64,000 nucleotides of DNA from Pseudomonas sp. S06B 330 (GCF_002845275.2 NZ_CP088149.1:2910501-2974500), one strand, 5' to 3'. Positions 17,736 to 27,898 are shown, numbered from the stretch's first letter. Notes: a model not told the origin generated them from the sequence alone. Numbers and translations are program-made.

Positions 17736-19103
17736 ATGAAAACAACAACAATGATGCATATCAGCGCGCTAGCACTCACCTTGCTTGCTGGCCAGGTGAT
17801 GGCAGCCGTTTCTCCAGAAGAGGCAGCAAAGCTCGGTACCAGCCTGACCCCGCTCGGGGCGCAGAAAGAAGGCAACGCCGAGGGCAGTATTCCAGCCTGG
17901 ACAGGGGGGTTGAAGCCGGGCGCGGCACCGGTGAGCAACCGCTTTCTGGGCAATCCTTTTGAGAGTGAAAAACCATTATTTGTCATTACCCCGGCCAACG
18001 CTGAGCAGTACAAAGACAAACTCAGCGCCGGACAACTGGCGATGTTCAAGCGCTACCCCAACACCTACAAGATTCCGGTCTACGCCACACACCGGACAGC
18101 TGCAGCCCCCCAAGAGATTTACGATGCTGCGAAAAAGAGTGCGTTGAACACCCAGCCGGTCGATGGCGGCAATGGTTTGAGCAATTTCAGTGATTCTCGC
18201 AGCTTCGCCTTCCCGATCCCGAAGAACGGTGTCGAAGTGCTGTGGAACCATTTGACCCGCTACCGTGGCTTCAACCAACGGCGGCAGATGGTGCAGGCGA
18301 CGCCGCAGGTCGATGGCGCTTTCACGATCGTTGAGTTCGAAGACGAAATGGCCTTTCCGCAGTACATGAGTGGTGACGACAAGGCCGGCAGCGCCAATAT
18401 TTTTGCCTACTACAAGCAACGCGTAACGGCGCCGGCGCGTCTGGCCGGTAACGTGGTGCTGCTGCACGAGACCATCGATCAGGTCAAGGAACCGCGCCTG
18501 GCCTGGGTCTACAATGCCGGTCAGCGCCGTGTACGGCGTGCGCCGCAGATTGCCTACGATGGGCCGGGCACCGCCTCGGACGGCATGCGCACATCGGACA
18601 ACGGCGACTTGTTCAACGGCGCCCCGGACCGCTATGACTGGAAGCTGATCGGCAAGAAGGAAATGTACATTCCTTACAACAACTATCGGCTGGCATCGCC
18701 CACGCTCAAATACGCCGATATTCTCAAGGCCGGGCACATCAATCAGGACCTGACCCGCTACGAGCTGCACCGTGTATGGGAAGTGGAAGGTACTTTGAAA
18801 CCGGGCCAGCGTCACATCTATGCCAAACGCCACATGTACTTCGATGAAGACACCTGGCAGTTGGCGGAAGTCGACCATTACGACGGTCGTGGCCAGCTCT
18901 GGCGTGTCGGTGAAGGGATGGCGATCAACGACTACGAACAAGGTGTCGGGACCTATGCTGGCCAAGTGCTCTATGACCTGATTGCCGGCCGCTACCTGGT
19001 CATGGGGCTGGGCAACGAGTACAAGCAAGGTGTCGAGTACGGGGTGAAACCGAAACTGGCTGAATTCACCCCGGCGGCGTTGCGCAACGCGGGCATTCGC
19101 TGA
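17736..19103 (+). CDS. DUF1329 family exported protein
   Basis: The protein has 455 residues with a signal peptide (MHISALALTLLAGQVMA). The family signature is visible: SPEEAAKLGTSLTPLGA, then AEGSIPAWTGGL near the mature N-terminus, a central RYRGFNQ, and a YNAGQRRVRRAP segment resembling LolA-type lipid-binding proteins. It is co-transcribed with the DUF1302 gene (26-base gap, own GAGG site) and followed by a terminator. A periplasmic carrier for a hydrophobic ligand is the likely role by family association. Confidence 0.88.
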   Translation: MKTTTMMHISALALTLLAGQVMAAVSPEEAAKLGTSLTPLGAQKEGNAEGSIPAWTGGLKPGAAPVSNRFLGNPFESEKPLFVITPANAEQYKDKLSAGQLAMFKRYPNTYKIPVYATHRTAAAPQEIYDAAKKSALNTQPVDGGNGLSNFSDSRSFAFPIPKNGVEVLWNHLTRYRGFNQRRQMVQATPQVDGAFTIVEFEDEMAFPQYMSGDDKAGSANIFAYYKQRVTAPARLAGNVVLLHETIDQVKEPRLAWVYNAGQRRVRRAPQIAYDGPGTASDGMRTSDNGDLFNGAPDRYDWKLIGKKEMYIPYNNYRLASPTLKYADILKAGHINQDLTRYELHRVWEVEGTLKPGQRHIYAKRHMYFDEDTWQLAEVDHYDGRGQLWRVGEGMAINDYEQGVGTYAGQVLYDLIAGRYLVMGLGNEYKQGVEYGVKPKLAEFTPAALRNAGIR

Positions 19104-19111
19104 TCCTCGAG

Positions 19112-19142
19112 GCCCCCCCGTATTCAGCGGGGGGCGCTTTTC
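19112..19142. terminator. Bidirectional terminator
   Basis: GCCCCCC and GGGGGGC form a 7-bp stem around a 10-base loop, followed by CTTTT on the plus side. It lies between the convergent DUF1329 gene and the first MalT-like regulator. Confidence 0.75.
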
Positions 19143-19150
19143 ACTATGGC

Positions 19151-21841
19151 CTATTGCTCAGCCCGTTGGCGCAGTGCAATGAGCGCCTCATAGCGGGATG
19201 AAACGCCCAGCTTGGTATAGATGTTCTTGAAGTTCCACTTGATGGTTTCCTGACTGAGATTCAAGGTCTGGGCGATGCGTTTGTTGGGCATCGACTGTTC
19301 AAGCAGGCTGATGATTTCCAGTTCGCGCTTGGTAAACAGCGCGGGTTCACCGCTTGCCGAATCCTTTATCGCGCGAACCGAGGCGGGACCGGTGCTGGAG
19401 CAGTTCAACGGGATGGCCGCCAAGCGGCTGCGGTAGCTGTCCAGTACCGGATCATCCCGGCAATCGAGTTTCGCCAGCAGGCACAGCAAGGCAGGGCCTT
19501 CATCCAGCAGGGTGCGTACCAGGCCGAATCGATAGCTTTGCTCCACGACCGTACGCAGTAACGCCGAGGATTCTGCCTCGCGTCCCAACGCATGCAGGGC
19601 AACGGCACGCAGCAGGCCCGCCTGGACGCGCCATTTGCCGCGGCTGTAACGATTGGCGAACTGCTCGACGATGTCCAGGGCCAGAAGCACGCGATCCGGC
19701 TCTTGCCTGGCCAGGCAGATGCGCGCGCGGGACAGGGCCGCCAGCGCGCCTATTTCGCTGGCAAGCGGTGTGTCCCCCGAATGTCGGTGGGTCAGCGCGT
19801 CGAGGCCCGCTCGTTGGCTTTCGCACTGGCGCCAGTCGCCGTTACCGAGCAGGATCCGCACTTGCTCGGTCAAGTTATGGGCCAGCGCGCGATCAAAACC
19901 TCTGGCCCGAAACTCCATGGCCATCTTGGCCAGATAGGCCAATGCACTGGCAGTAGACTCCTGCAGGTAATGCACGCGGGCGACACTGATCATCGCCGAG
20001 ATGGTCACTGATGGTGGGGCGAAGCGCAAAAGGTCCAGGCGATTGCTCAAGACTTCGCTTACGTCATCGATGCGATCCATCTCGTAGTGCGCTTCGGCGA
20101 CTGCTACCGCGCAGGTACACGCGCTGACCGAGCGCCGACCGTGGTTGCTTTCAGCCAGGAGTAATACATCGATCAGCTGCCGTGAGGCTTCGATGACATT
20201 GCCACCCAGCATCACGCCATGGGCGACGGTGGCGACGATCATCAATGCCAGTTCGTCATGACTGGTGCGCAGCGTTGCGCATTCGGGGCTATTGAGGTAC
20301 TGCCAGGCTTGGTGTTGCTGGCCAAGGTAGACCAGGCAGTTGATGTACAGGCAAACGCGCATCCGCTCATTGAATGTGTGGCTAAAGCTGCGTTCGGACA
20401 ACCCCTGAACTAGCTGGTTGCAGCGTGCCAGGTCATCGTGTTGCAGTGCGATCGCCGCCCTTACCAGATCGATCTGCGAGCCCCAGGTGGCCTTGGTCGC
20501 GCTGTTGTTTTCGAGTACCTCGATCCAGGTTTCCGCTTTGCTGGTCAACATCGTCAACAGGCAGCCCCAAGCACCTTGAAGCAGTACCTTGGGGTGCTGT
20601 GTCAGTTGTTCCAGGGGCACGCAATCGAGCCAGCGCATGAATTGACCCAGATGGCTCAGGCCATGATAGGTCGGCTGCTTGCGCTCCAGCAGGCGGACCA
20701 ATTCCTCGAGGTTTTCACTGAGCACCGCATGGCGGGTCGCCTCGCTCACCATACCGGCCTGTTCGAACCACTGTGCCGCACGCAGGTGCAGCCTGGGCAG
20801 GTCCGCGCCTGATGCGGCCAAGCGTTGTTGCAGAAACTCGGAGAACAGCGGATGCAAGCGATACCACTGTTGCTGGCTCTCCAGGTCAACGGGCAGGATA
20901 AACAGGTTGTGGGCCTCGATGCTGGCGATCAGGGCAGCGGCGTGCGGGGCTTGGCTGACCTGTTCGGCCACATGCGCATTGAAGCGGCGCAGAATCGAGA
21001 TTTTCTCAAGAAAACCGATGATTTCTGCAGGTAACCCATCCATCACGTCTTCGGCTAGGTAGTCCCGCAGGTCGCTATTGCCGGGCAGCAACCGATGGAT
21101 CCTGGCTTCCTTGCGCGGGTTGGCTTTGAGCGAGATGGACATCAATTGCAGACCAATAGGCCAACCATCGGTGTTGGCATGGATGGCGTGCGCCAGTTGC
21201 ATATCGATGCCATCGTCCAGATAGGCCCTGAGGAAGGCCAGGGATTCGTTGAAATCAAAGCCAAGCTCGGCAGCGCTGATTTCGCAGAGTTCGGCCATCG
21301 CCCGTAGCCGGCCGAGTTTCAGGTTGGGGTTCACACGTGAGGCCAGCACGATGTGAAGCTGGGCTGGCGCGCCATCCACCAACAGTTGTATCAGGCGTGA
21401 AATGCGTGGATCGGTGGCGAAATGGAAGTCATCGATCATCAAGTAGAGGGGGCTGCTGACCCGCGCCAAGGTGTTGATCATCACCGAGGCCAAGGCCAAC
21501 AAACCGTCCAGTGACTCGCGCTCAATCAACAGCAGCAGGTCATCCTCAAGGGGCACACCCGCATTTTGCAGGGTGCAGATGAGGTTGGCGCAGAACGATT
21601 CCAGCGCACCGTCCTCTTGGGCCAGCGACAGCCATACCACGCTGTTGCCGTCCTTGATCAGGCTTTGCCGCCATTGCGCCAGAAGCGTGGTTTTGCCGAA
21701 ACCCGCACTGCCATTGATCAAGGTCAGACGGCAATCTCGAGCGACGTGTAGGCGAGCCAGCAGCATTTCCCGCAACACGGCGTGACTGCTGATGCGCGGC
21801 GGCGAAAAACGGGTGGAGAGCGGTGGAGAATTCGCAAGCAT
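19151..21841 (-). CDS. MalT/LAL-family LuxR-type transcriptional regulator 1
   Basis: This is an approximately 896-residue STAND regulator. An N-terminal ATPase has Walker A NGSAGFGKTT at about 44-52 and Walker B LYLMIDDFHFA. A long helical repeat middle (TPR-like sensor) follows, and a C-terminal LuxR helix-turn-helix reads KRELEIISLLEQSMPNKRIA through NFKNIYTKLGV. Such proteins bind an inducer and ATP, oligomerise and activate sigma-70 promoters; MalT and AlkS are examples. A TTG 18 bases upstream is an alternative start. It is transcribed away from the first thiolase gene and is the likely activator of flanking operons. Confidence 0.87.
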   Translation of the reverse strand: MLANSPPLSTRFSPPRISSHAVLREMLLARLHVARDCRLTLINGSAGFGKTTLLAQWRQSLIKDGNSVVWLSLAQEDGALESFCANLICTLQNAGVPLEDDLLLLIERESLDGLLALASVMINTLARVSSPLYLMIDDFHFATDPRISRLIQLLVDGAPAQLHIVLASRVNPNLKLGRLRAMAELCEISAAELGFDFNESLAFLRAYLDDGIDMQLAHAIHANTDGWPIGLQLMSISLKANPRKEARIHRLLPGNSDLRDYLAEDVMDGLPAEIIGFLEKISILRRFNAHVAEQVSQAPHAAALIASIEAHNLFILPVDLESQQQWYRLHPLFSEFLQQRLAASGADLPRLHLRAAQWFEQAGMVSEATRHAVLSENLEELVRLLERKQPTYHGLSHLGQFMRWLDCVPLEQLTQHPKVLLQGAWGCLLTMLTSKAETWIEVLENNSATKATWGSQIDLVRAAIALQHDDLARCNQLVQGLSERSFSHTFNERMRVCLYINCLVYLGQQHQAWQYLNSPECATLRTSHDELALMIVATVAHGVMLGGNVIEASRQLIDVLLLAESNHGRRSVSACTCAVAVAEAHYEMDRIDDVSEVLSNRLDLLRFAPPSVTISAMISVARVHYLQESTASALAYLAKMAMEFRARGFDRALAHNLTEQVRILLGNGDWRQCESQRAGLDALTHRHSGDTPLASEIGALAALSRARICLARQEPDRVLLALDIVEQFANRYSRGKWRVQAGLLRAVALHALGREAESSALLRTVVEQSYRFGLVRTLLDEGPALLCLLAKLDCRDDPVLDSYRSRLAAIPLNCSSTGPASVRAIKDSASGEPALFTKRELEIISLLEQSMPNKRIAQTLNLSQETIKWNFKNIYTKLGVSSRYEALIALRQRAEQ

Positions 21842-22222
21842 GGCTAATCCAGTCTGCAACGGCTTTTAAAGGCTGCTTGAAGGGCGCATAAAGGCTGGGC
21901 TGCCTCCCGTAGCCATGTCGCGTCCTCGATAGGCGCTACTGCTGTCCTTTCGAGATCATTTTGCCGGGCCCGTCAGCGCGGTGTTGTTGTTATTTTGCGT
22001 TGGAAGATTTTAGGCCGATTACTGCTGGTTTATGCAATGCCTAAATTATCGTGAGGAGCAGGCGCAATGCCTCGCCAGATTGGGGGGGCCACCCCTTATC
22101 CCCCCCGCAGGGTGCGGGTACAGCCCGGCGCTGCTTGGCAACGATGGCCGCTGGTGTTGTTCCGAATATCGGGCAGTAGCAGTGAGAAGCCGCAGAGTGC
22201 TTAATTTTTTAGGGAGAAGGTG
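21842..22222. promoter_or_regulatory. Divergent promoter region of regulator 1 and thiolase 1
   Basis: There is no gene in these 381 bp. The region holds GGGGGGG at 22082-22088, CCACCCC, then CCCCCCC at 22100-22106 and GGGTGCGGGT, about 100-140 bp before the thiolase start. The upstream half (21960-22060) is AT-richer and could hold the core promoters. An autoregulated divergent promoter is the natural reading. Confidence 0.45.
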
Positions 22223-23416
22223 ATGTCGCACAAACCATATGTTGCCGGGGTTGGCATGATCCCGTTCCTCAAGCCCGGCGCTAGTGAGTCCTATATCGAG
22301 ATGGGCGCTGAAGCCACTCGCCAGGCATTGAGAGACGCGGGGCTGGACTACCGTCTGGTTCAGCAGGCTTACGTTGGATACGTCTACGGCGACTCCACTT
22401 GCGGTCAATCGGCACTCTACGAAGTGGGGATGAGTGGCGTGCCGGTAGTGAACGTCAACAACAATTGCTCCACCGGGTCCACAGCCTTGTACCTGGCGCG
22501 TCAAGCGGTGGAGAGCGGGGCCGTCGAATGCGCGCTGGCGCTGGGCTTTGAACAGATGCAGCCCGGGGCTCTGGGGGCGGTGTTCACCGACCGTCCGGCC
22601 TGTATGGGCAAGCACCTGGGGGTGGCCAATGAACTGACCGCTGATGCCGCCGCGATCGGTGTGCCGTTGACACTGCGTCAGTTCGGTGGCGCCGGACGTG
22701 AGCACATGCAACGTTATGGCACCGAGCTTAGTACCTTTGCCGCGATCCGCGCCAAGGCCAGTCGTCATGCCGCTAACAACCCGCTGGCGCTGTTCCGCAA
22801 AATCGTCACCACCGAAGACGTGATGAACGATCAAGTACTCTGGCCTGGGGTGATGACACGCCTGATGGCCTGCCCACCCACCTGTGGCGCGGCGGCGGCG
22901 ATCATTTGCAGCGAAGCGTTCGCCAAAAAGCACGGTCTGCGCACTGATGTGGTGATTGTGGCGCAGTCGATGACCAGTGATCGCGGGATTTCCTTCGAGC
23001 CGGCATCGATGATCCAGACCGTCGGTTTCGACATGACCCAGCGCGCCGCCCGCGAAGTGTACGAGAAGGCCGGCGTTGGTCCACAGGACATTCTGGTCGC
23101 CGAGATGCATGACTGCTTTGCCCAGAACGAGCTGTTGACCTATGAAGCCCTCGGGCTGTGCCCGGTGGGCGGCGCCGAGAAGTTCGTGCTCGACGGCGAC
23201 AACACCTACGGCGGTCGCGTGGTCACCAACCCATCCGGCGGCCTGCTTTCCAAGGGCCATCCATTGGGCGCCACCGGCCTTGCCCAGTGCTACGAACTGA
23301 CCCATCAATTGCGCGGCACGGCCGACAAGCGTCAGGTCGAAGGCGTGAGTCTGGCCCTGCAGCACAATCTCGGCCTGGGCGGTGCCTGCGTCGTTACCCT
23401 GTACGGGCGGGCCTGA
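22223..23416 (+). CDS. SCP-x type thiolase 1
   Basis: The protein has 397 residues, starting at the ATG preceded by GGAG 6 bases away; GTG at 22220 is an alternative. Active-site features of the thiolase superfamily are present: Cys82 in NNNCSTGS, HDCFAQNE, and the late GHPLGATG. The short NNNCSTG motif and overall form match SCP-x/lipid-transfer thiolases, which cleave 2-methyl-branched or bulky 3-ketoacyl-CoA. No DUF35 OB-fold partner is adjacent, so thiolysis rather than retro-aldol cleavage is more likely. It is closely similar to the paralogue at 29770. Confidence 0.87.
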   Translation: MSHKPYVAGVGMIPFLKPGASESYIEMGAEATRQALRDAGLDYRLVQQAYVGYVYGDSTCGQSALYEVGMSGVPVVNVNNNCSTGSTALYLARQAVESGAVECALALGFEQMQPGALGAVFTDRPACMGKHLGVANELTADAAAIGVPLTLRQFGGAGREHMQRYGTELSTFAAIRAKASRHAANNPLALFRKIVTTEDVMNDQVLWPGVMTRLMACPPTCGAAAAIICSEAFAKKHGLRTDVVIVAQSMTSDRGISFEPASMIQTVGFDMTQRAAREVYEKAGVGPQDILVAEMHDCFAQNELLTYEALGLCPVGGAEKFVLDGDNTYGGRVVTNPSGGLLSKGHPLGATGLAQCYELTHQLRGTADKRQVEGVSLALQHNLGLGGACVVTLYGRA

Positions 23417-23538
23417 ACGCTCGCGTGCGCTTTGACCGGCGCACGCGCTTATTGCGAATGAAGCGAAGGCGCGTGGCGTAGCCTGTGTATTAAACTGTCG
23501 GTCTGCACCCGCAGAAGATCGTCTCTGGAATTCTGTCG

Positions 23539-26274
23539 ATGCCTATACCACCTCCTGGCCCGAAACTTCACCTGTCAGCCGACCGCGCGCTTCAGCTGAT
23601 CCCCGACACCAAGGTCATCCCCCCACGCGGGGCTCGCCAACTGATGCCGCGCGCGGTATTGATGAGCCGTCTGATGGAGGCGCGCCGGCAGCGCTGCGTG
23701 GCCATACAGGGGCCTGCGGGCAGTGGCAAGACCAGCACCTTGCTGGCCTGGCGTCGAGAACTGGTGGCGATTGATTTCGATGTGGCCTGGCTGTCGTTGA
23801 CCGGTGAAGACAATGAGCCCGCGCGACTGGCCAACTGCTTGTTGGCGAGCGTGGCTGAAGTAGACAGCGCAATAACCCGGGAGGCCACCCAGCTACTCGG
23901 TGAGGAGGGCGGTGAGCTGGCGCTGGAACACTGGATCATCGTGCTGCTGCAGAATATCGCCCAACACGGCAATGACCTGGTGCTGATGATCGATGACCTG
24001 CATCACCTCAACGATCCGGACTTGTTCAACGTGCTAGGCTGGCTGCTCGACTACGCGCCGACGAACCTGCACCTGGTGTTTGGTACACGCAGCGCATTAC
24101 CCAGCGCATTGCCGCTCGCCCGCCTGCGCACCCAGGGCCAACTGAGCGAGTTTGACCTGCGTGATCTGCGGTTTAGTGCTGAAGAGTCAGCGCAGTACCT
24201 ACGCCAACAGTTTGGTCAGATCAGCCAGCACGACGCCGAGGTCCTGCACGACCTGACCGATGGCTGGGTGGCCGGCCTGCAACTGTTCGCGATCGACTTG
24301 AAGTCCAAGCACGGCAGTGGCTTTAACCGCATGCAGGTTCGTGGTGCGGGTGCATTTGCACAGTACTTCGAGCAGGAAGTGCTGCAGCACTTGCCCGCGG
24401 CTGACCTGCAGTTGCTGACCTGCGCTTCGCTTTGCAACCGCTTTACCGCGCCCCTGTGTGCCAGGCTGGTCGGCAAGCCTCATGCCATTGCCGGGATGAT
24501 GAGCCAGCTGACCCGCCTGGACAGCGAGAACCTGTTCATTACTCAGATCAAGAGCCACGACAGGGAAACCTGGTACCGCCTCCATCCGCTGTTGCGCGAA
24601 GTCCTGCGCGACCACCTGAGCCGTCAGTCCCAGGAACAGCAAAGCAAACTCCATGCGATCGCCCGGGACTGGCTCTTCGAACAAGGTTACATCGACGAGG
24701 CGGTTCGCCACGCGGTGCTGGCCGGCGACTTCCAGATCGCCGCCGACATTGTCGAAGCCTGCGCACACGAGTTAATGGCGCGTGGCTCCTTGAGCCAGTT
24801 ACCCAACCTGCTGCGCAAGTTGCCCATGGAGCAGATGCGCGAGCGCTACAGCCTGCAATTGGTGATGGCGCAGTTGCAATTGCATGCGCACAACTTTGCC
24901 GAAGGGCAACAGATCCTCGATCACCTGGAGGCGCAACAGCACCGGCTTAGCGCGGTTCAACGCCAAGGCCTGCTGGTCACCCGTGGCACGCTGGCCATGC
25001 AGCGCGACCAGACGGAAGCGGCTTGGTCGCTTGCCCCGGAGTTGGAAGCGATACCTGACGATGCCGACGATTTAATCTTGACCGGCCGCGCTTCCATTCT
25101 GGCCTGGCTGTATTTGTTCAGCGGTGATCACTCGCGTGTACGCGCTATCATCCAGCACAGCGACCGTCCCAATACCTCACCGCGCCGGACCCTGATCGGG
25201 CGCTGCATCTACGGCGTCAGTCTGGTTCATGAAGGGCGTATCAGCGAAGCGGAAAATATCTTTCGCAACACCCTCGAAGAGGCCAAGCCGCACGGCAACA
25301 GTGCAGCGGTTGCCGGGCATGCCGCCGCTGCGTTCCTGGCCAGTTTGCTGTACGAACAGAGCAACCTGGCCGAGGTCTGCCAACTGCTGGAACCACGCCT
25401 GGACATTCTTGAGCGGATATCCCTGCCCAACATCGTTCTGCACAGTCTGTTGGCGCTGAGCCGGGCTTATTGGCTCAAGGGCGAATCAAGCCAGGCGCTG
25501 GCCTATCTGGAGCGCCTGAAGGACTATGCCCAGCGCTACGACCTGGGCCGACTGCTCGCCTGGGTGCTGTACGTGCGCATGCGTTGGCACCTGGAAAAAT
25601 TCCAGTCCTCACAGGCCGAGGTGCAGTTGGCAGCGCTTAAGGCGCTGGCCGACAAAAATGCTGGTATTCAGCGCGGCACGCCGTTGATCATCCATTTGCT
25701 GGCAATGCGCGCCGCTGTCGAGTTGAGTCTGTATCAGCGCGAATTCAATCAGGCAATCGAGCAAATCACCGCGCTGATCAACCTGTGTGAATCGGCTCGG
25801 CACTGGCAGCTAGCTACCATTGCACGCCTGCAACTGTCGATTGCCGAAGCAGGGCGTGGGCACGACGAGCAAGCTCAGCAGCAATTGACCGAAGTCTTGC
25901 GTCAGGGGCATCGGCTAGGCCTGGTACGCAGCCTGCTCGATGTCGCGCCGCAGTTGCCCTTGCTACTCAGTCAACTGCTGCAAGCCAACGTACTTGGCCC
26001 GGTACTGGCCTTTTACGCGCAGCGATTGATCACTGCCACCAGGCCGACAGTGAACCCCGAGCGCAAGGCAGCTTCGCCGCTGGCAAGCTTGAGTGAGCGA
26101 GAAACCGAGGTGCTGCAACTGATGGCACAAGCGATGACCAACAAGAAGATTGCCCGTACCCTCGGGGTGTCGCCGGAAACGGTGAAATGGCACATCAAGA
26201 ATCTCTTCGCCAAGCTGGGTGTGGCCGGCAGGGTCGAAGCGATTGCCAAATGGCGCGACCTGCATATCAGCTAG
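23539..26274 (+). CDS. MalT/LAL-family LuxR-type transcriptional regulator 2
   Basis: The protein has 911 residues. Walker A is GPAGSGKTST (58-67) and Walker B is LVLMIDDLHHLND. The TPR-like middle is about 450 residues, and the C-terminal helix-turn-helix reads SERETEVLQLMAQAMTNKKIA through HIKNLFAKLGV. It lies downstream of thiolase 1 on the same strand, 122 bp away, and is clearly paralogous to regulator 1 but far from identical. Having two LAL regulators in one cluster implies either two inducers or a cascade. A terminator follows. Confidence 0.87.
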   Translation: MPIPPPGPKLHLSADRALQLIPDTKVIPPRGARQLMPRAVLMSRLMEARRQRCVAIQGPAGSGKTSTLLAWRRELVAIDFDVAWLSLTGEDNEPARLANCLLASVAEVDSAITREATQLLGEEGGELALEHWIIVLLQNIAQHGNDLVLMIDDLHHLNDPDLFNVLGWLLDYAPTNLHLVFGTRSALPSALPLARLRTQGQLSEFDLRDLRFSAEESAQYLRQQFGQISQHDAEVLHDLTDGWVAGLQLFAIDLKSKHGSGFNRMQVRGAGAFAQYFEQEVLQHLPAADLQLLTCASLCNRFTAPLCARLVGKPHAIAGMMSQLTRLDSENLFITQIKSHDRETWYRLHPLLREVLRDHLSRQSQEQQSKLHAIARDWLFEQGYIDEAVRHAVLAGDFQIAADIVEACAHELMARGSLSQLPNLLRKLPMEQMRERYSLQLVMAQLQLHAHNFAEGQQILDHLEAQQHRLSAVQRQGLLVTRGTLAMQRDQTEAAWSLAPELEAIPDDADDLILTGRASILAWLYLFSGDHSRVRAIIQHSDRPNTSPRRTLIGRCIYGVSLVHEGRISEAENIFRNTLEEAKPHGNSAAVAGHAAAAFLASLLYEQSNLAEVCQLLEPRLDILERISLPNIVLHSLLALSRAYWLKGESSQALAYLERLKDYAQRYDLGRLLAWVLYVRMRWHLEKFQSSQAEVQLAALKALADKNAGIQRGTPLIIHLLAMRAAVELSLYQREFNQAIEQITALINLCESARHWQLATIARLQLSIAEAGRGHDEQAQQQLTEVLRQGHRLGLVRSLLDVAPQLPLLLSQLLQANVLGPVLAFYAQRLITATRPTVNPERKAASPLASLSERETEVLQLMAQAMTNKKIARTLGVSPETVKWHIKNLFAKLGVAGRVEAIAKWRDLHIS

Positions 26275-26280
26275 TTGAAA

Positions 26281-26310
26281 ACAAAGGCCGGCAGCGATAC
26301 CGGCCTTTGT
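26281..26310. terminator. Bidirectional terminator
   Basis: ACAAAGGCCGG and CCGGCCTTTGT form an 11-bp perfect stem around an 8-base loop. It separates regulator 2 (plus strand) from the convergent acyl-CoA ligase (minus strand). Confidence 0.85.
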
Positions 26311-26329
26311 GCTTGCGGCGTTGCGACCT

Positions 26330-27898
26330 TCAGTTGACGTTGCTCAGACGATTCTCCCAGAACGGTTTGCGCAGCTCATTCTTCAGCACCTTGCCGACGC
26401 TGGACATCGGCAGCGCATCGCGAAACTCGATGCTGCGCGGCACCTTGTACCCGGCAATCCGCTCCCGGCAGTGGGCGACCACATCGTCTGCGCTAACGCT
26501 GGCGCCGGGCTTGAGGATGATCACCGCGTGCACCGTTTCCCCCCATTTGTCACTGGGAATACCAATTACCGCGGCCTGGGCGACGCCCGTCAGGTTGACG
26601 ATGGCGTTCTCGACTTCGGCGGTGAAGATGTTTTCGCCGCCGCTGACGATCATGTCTTTCAGGCGGTCGCAGATGTAAATGAAACCGTCTTCGTCCATGT
26701 AGCCGCCGTCACCGGTATGCATCCAGCCGCCGCGCAAGGCCTCGGCAGTAGCTTCCGGTTTTTTCCAGTAGCCCAGCATCACGTTCGGTCCCCGCACGAG
26801 AATTTCGCCGACCGTGCCACGCGGCACTTCGCGGTCCTCGGCATCGGCAATACGGATTTCCACGCAACTGATCGGCAGCCCGGCCGAATACATCTTGCCG
26901 CTGCGCTGATGTTCTTCGCAGTGGTATTCGGCGCCGAGCATGGTGATCCCAGGGGCCATTTCGGTCATGCCATAGCCTTGGGCGAACTGGGCCATTGGAA
27001 AGGTCTGGCGGGCGCGGTCGAGCAAGGCCGGGGTGATGGCCGAGGCGCCGTAGGTGATTTCCCGCAACGAGCTCAGGTCCAGTGCTGCGCTGGCCAGCTT
27101 CGCCTGGCGCCAGTCGAGCAGCATCTGCAGCATGGTCGGCGCCAGCAGGGTGTCGCTGGCACGCTCCTGGCTGATCTGTTCAAGCACCTCCTGCGGTTTG
27201 AAGCTGGGCAGCACGATATGCATGCCACCGCTGATGAACAGCACGACCATCGCGGCAAGGTCCGCCAGGTGGAACATCGGCATGGCATGCAGGTAGCGGG
27301 TGTGTGCGCCATAGCCCACCCGGTCTTGGTTGGCCAGGGCGGAAATACCCATATTGTTATGGCTGAGCATCACCCCTTTGGGAAAGCCGGTGGTGCCGCC
27401 GGTATAGAAGATACCCAGCAGCGCGTCGCCACAGCGGTGCGCGTCTGCCACCGGCTCATGGGTGGCGAGCAGTGTCTCGTAATTGAGCATGCTCTCGGGG
27501 GTTTCGCCGTCACCGGCATAGATCACCAGCCGAATGCTTTGCGCCTCGACGGCGACCTGAGCGCCCAACTTTTGAAAGGCGTCATCAACGATCAATACGC
27601 AGGTTTGCGAATCATCCAGGGAATAGATGATCTCTGCCGCGCTCCAGCGGATGTTCACTGGATTGAGCACCGCATCGGCCCAGGGCACCGCCTGGTAATA
27701 CTCGATGTAGCGCTGCGAGTTGAGTGAGAGCATCGCCACACGCTCTCCACTGGTCACGCCCAGGCCTTTGAGTGCGCCAGCCAGGCGAGCGACGCGATCA
27801 CCCAACTGGGCAAAAGTCAGGCTGCGGCCCTGATAACGAATGGCCGTGGCATTGGGACGCTGCTGCATATGGCGCTGCAGCCCTTGGGTCATGTACAT
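26330..27898 (-). CDS. Acyl-CoA synthetase (AMP-forming)
   Basis: The protein has 522 residues from the ATG at 27898, which has GGGAGG 6 bases upstream. ANL-family motifs are YTGGTTGFPKGV (P-loop), QGYGMTE, MHTGDGGYMDEDG, DRLKDMIVSGG and the C-terminal catalytic Lys in SSVGKVLKNE. It would activate the carboxylic acid substrate to its CoA ester. It is the last gene of a six-gene minus-strand operon with dehydrogenase, thiolase, two hydratases and SDR, and is the only ligase in the block. Chain specificity cannot be read. Confidence 0.9.
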   Translation of the reverse strand: MYMTQGLQRHMQQRPNATAIRYQGRSLTFAQLGDRVARLAGALKGLGVTSGERVAMLSLNSQRYIEYYQAVPWADAVLNPVNIRWSAAEIIYSLDDSQTCVLIVDDAFQKLGAQVAVEAQSIRLVIYAGDGETPESMLNYETLLATHEPVADAHRCGDALLGIFYTGGTTGFPKGVMLSHNNMGISALANQDRVGYGAHTRYLHAMPMFHLADLAAMVVLFISGGMHIVLPSFKPQEVLEQISQERASDTLLAPTMLQMLLDWRQAKLASAALDLSSLREITYGASAITPALLDRARQTFPMAQFAQGYGMTEMAPGITMLGAEYHCEEHQRSGKMYSAGLPISCVEIRIADAEDREVPRGTVGEILVRGPNVMLGYWKKPEATAEALRGGWMHTGDGGYMDEDGFIYICDRLKDMIVSGGENIFTAEVENAIVNLTGVAQAAVIGIPSDKWGETVHAVIILKPGASVSADDVVAHCRERIAGYKVPRSIEFRDALPMSSVGKVLKNELRKPFWENRLSNVN

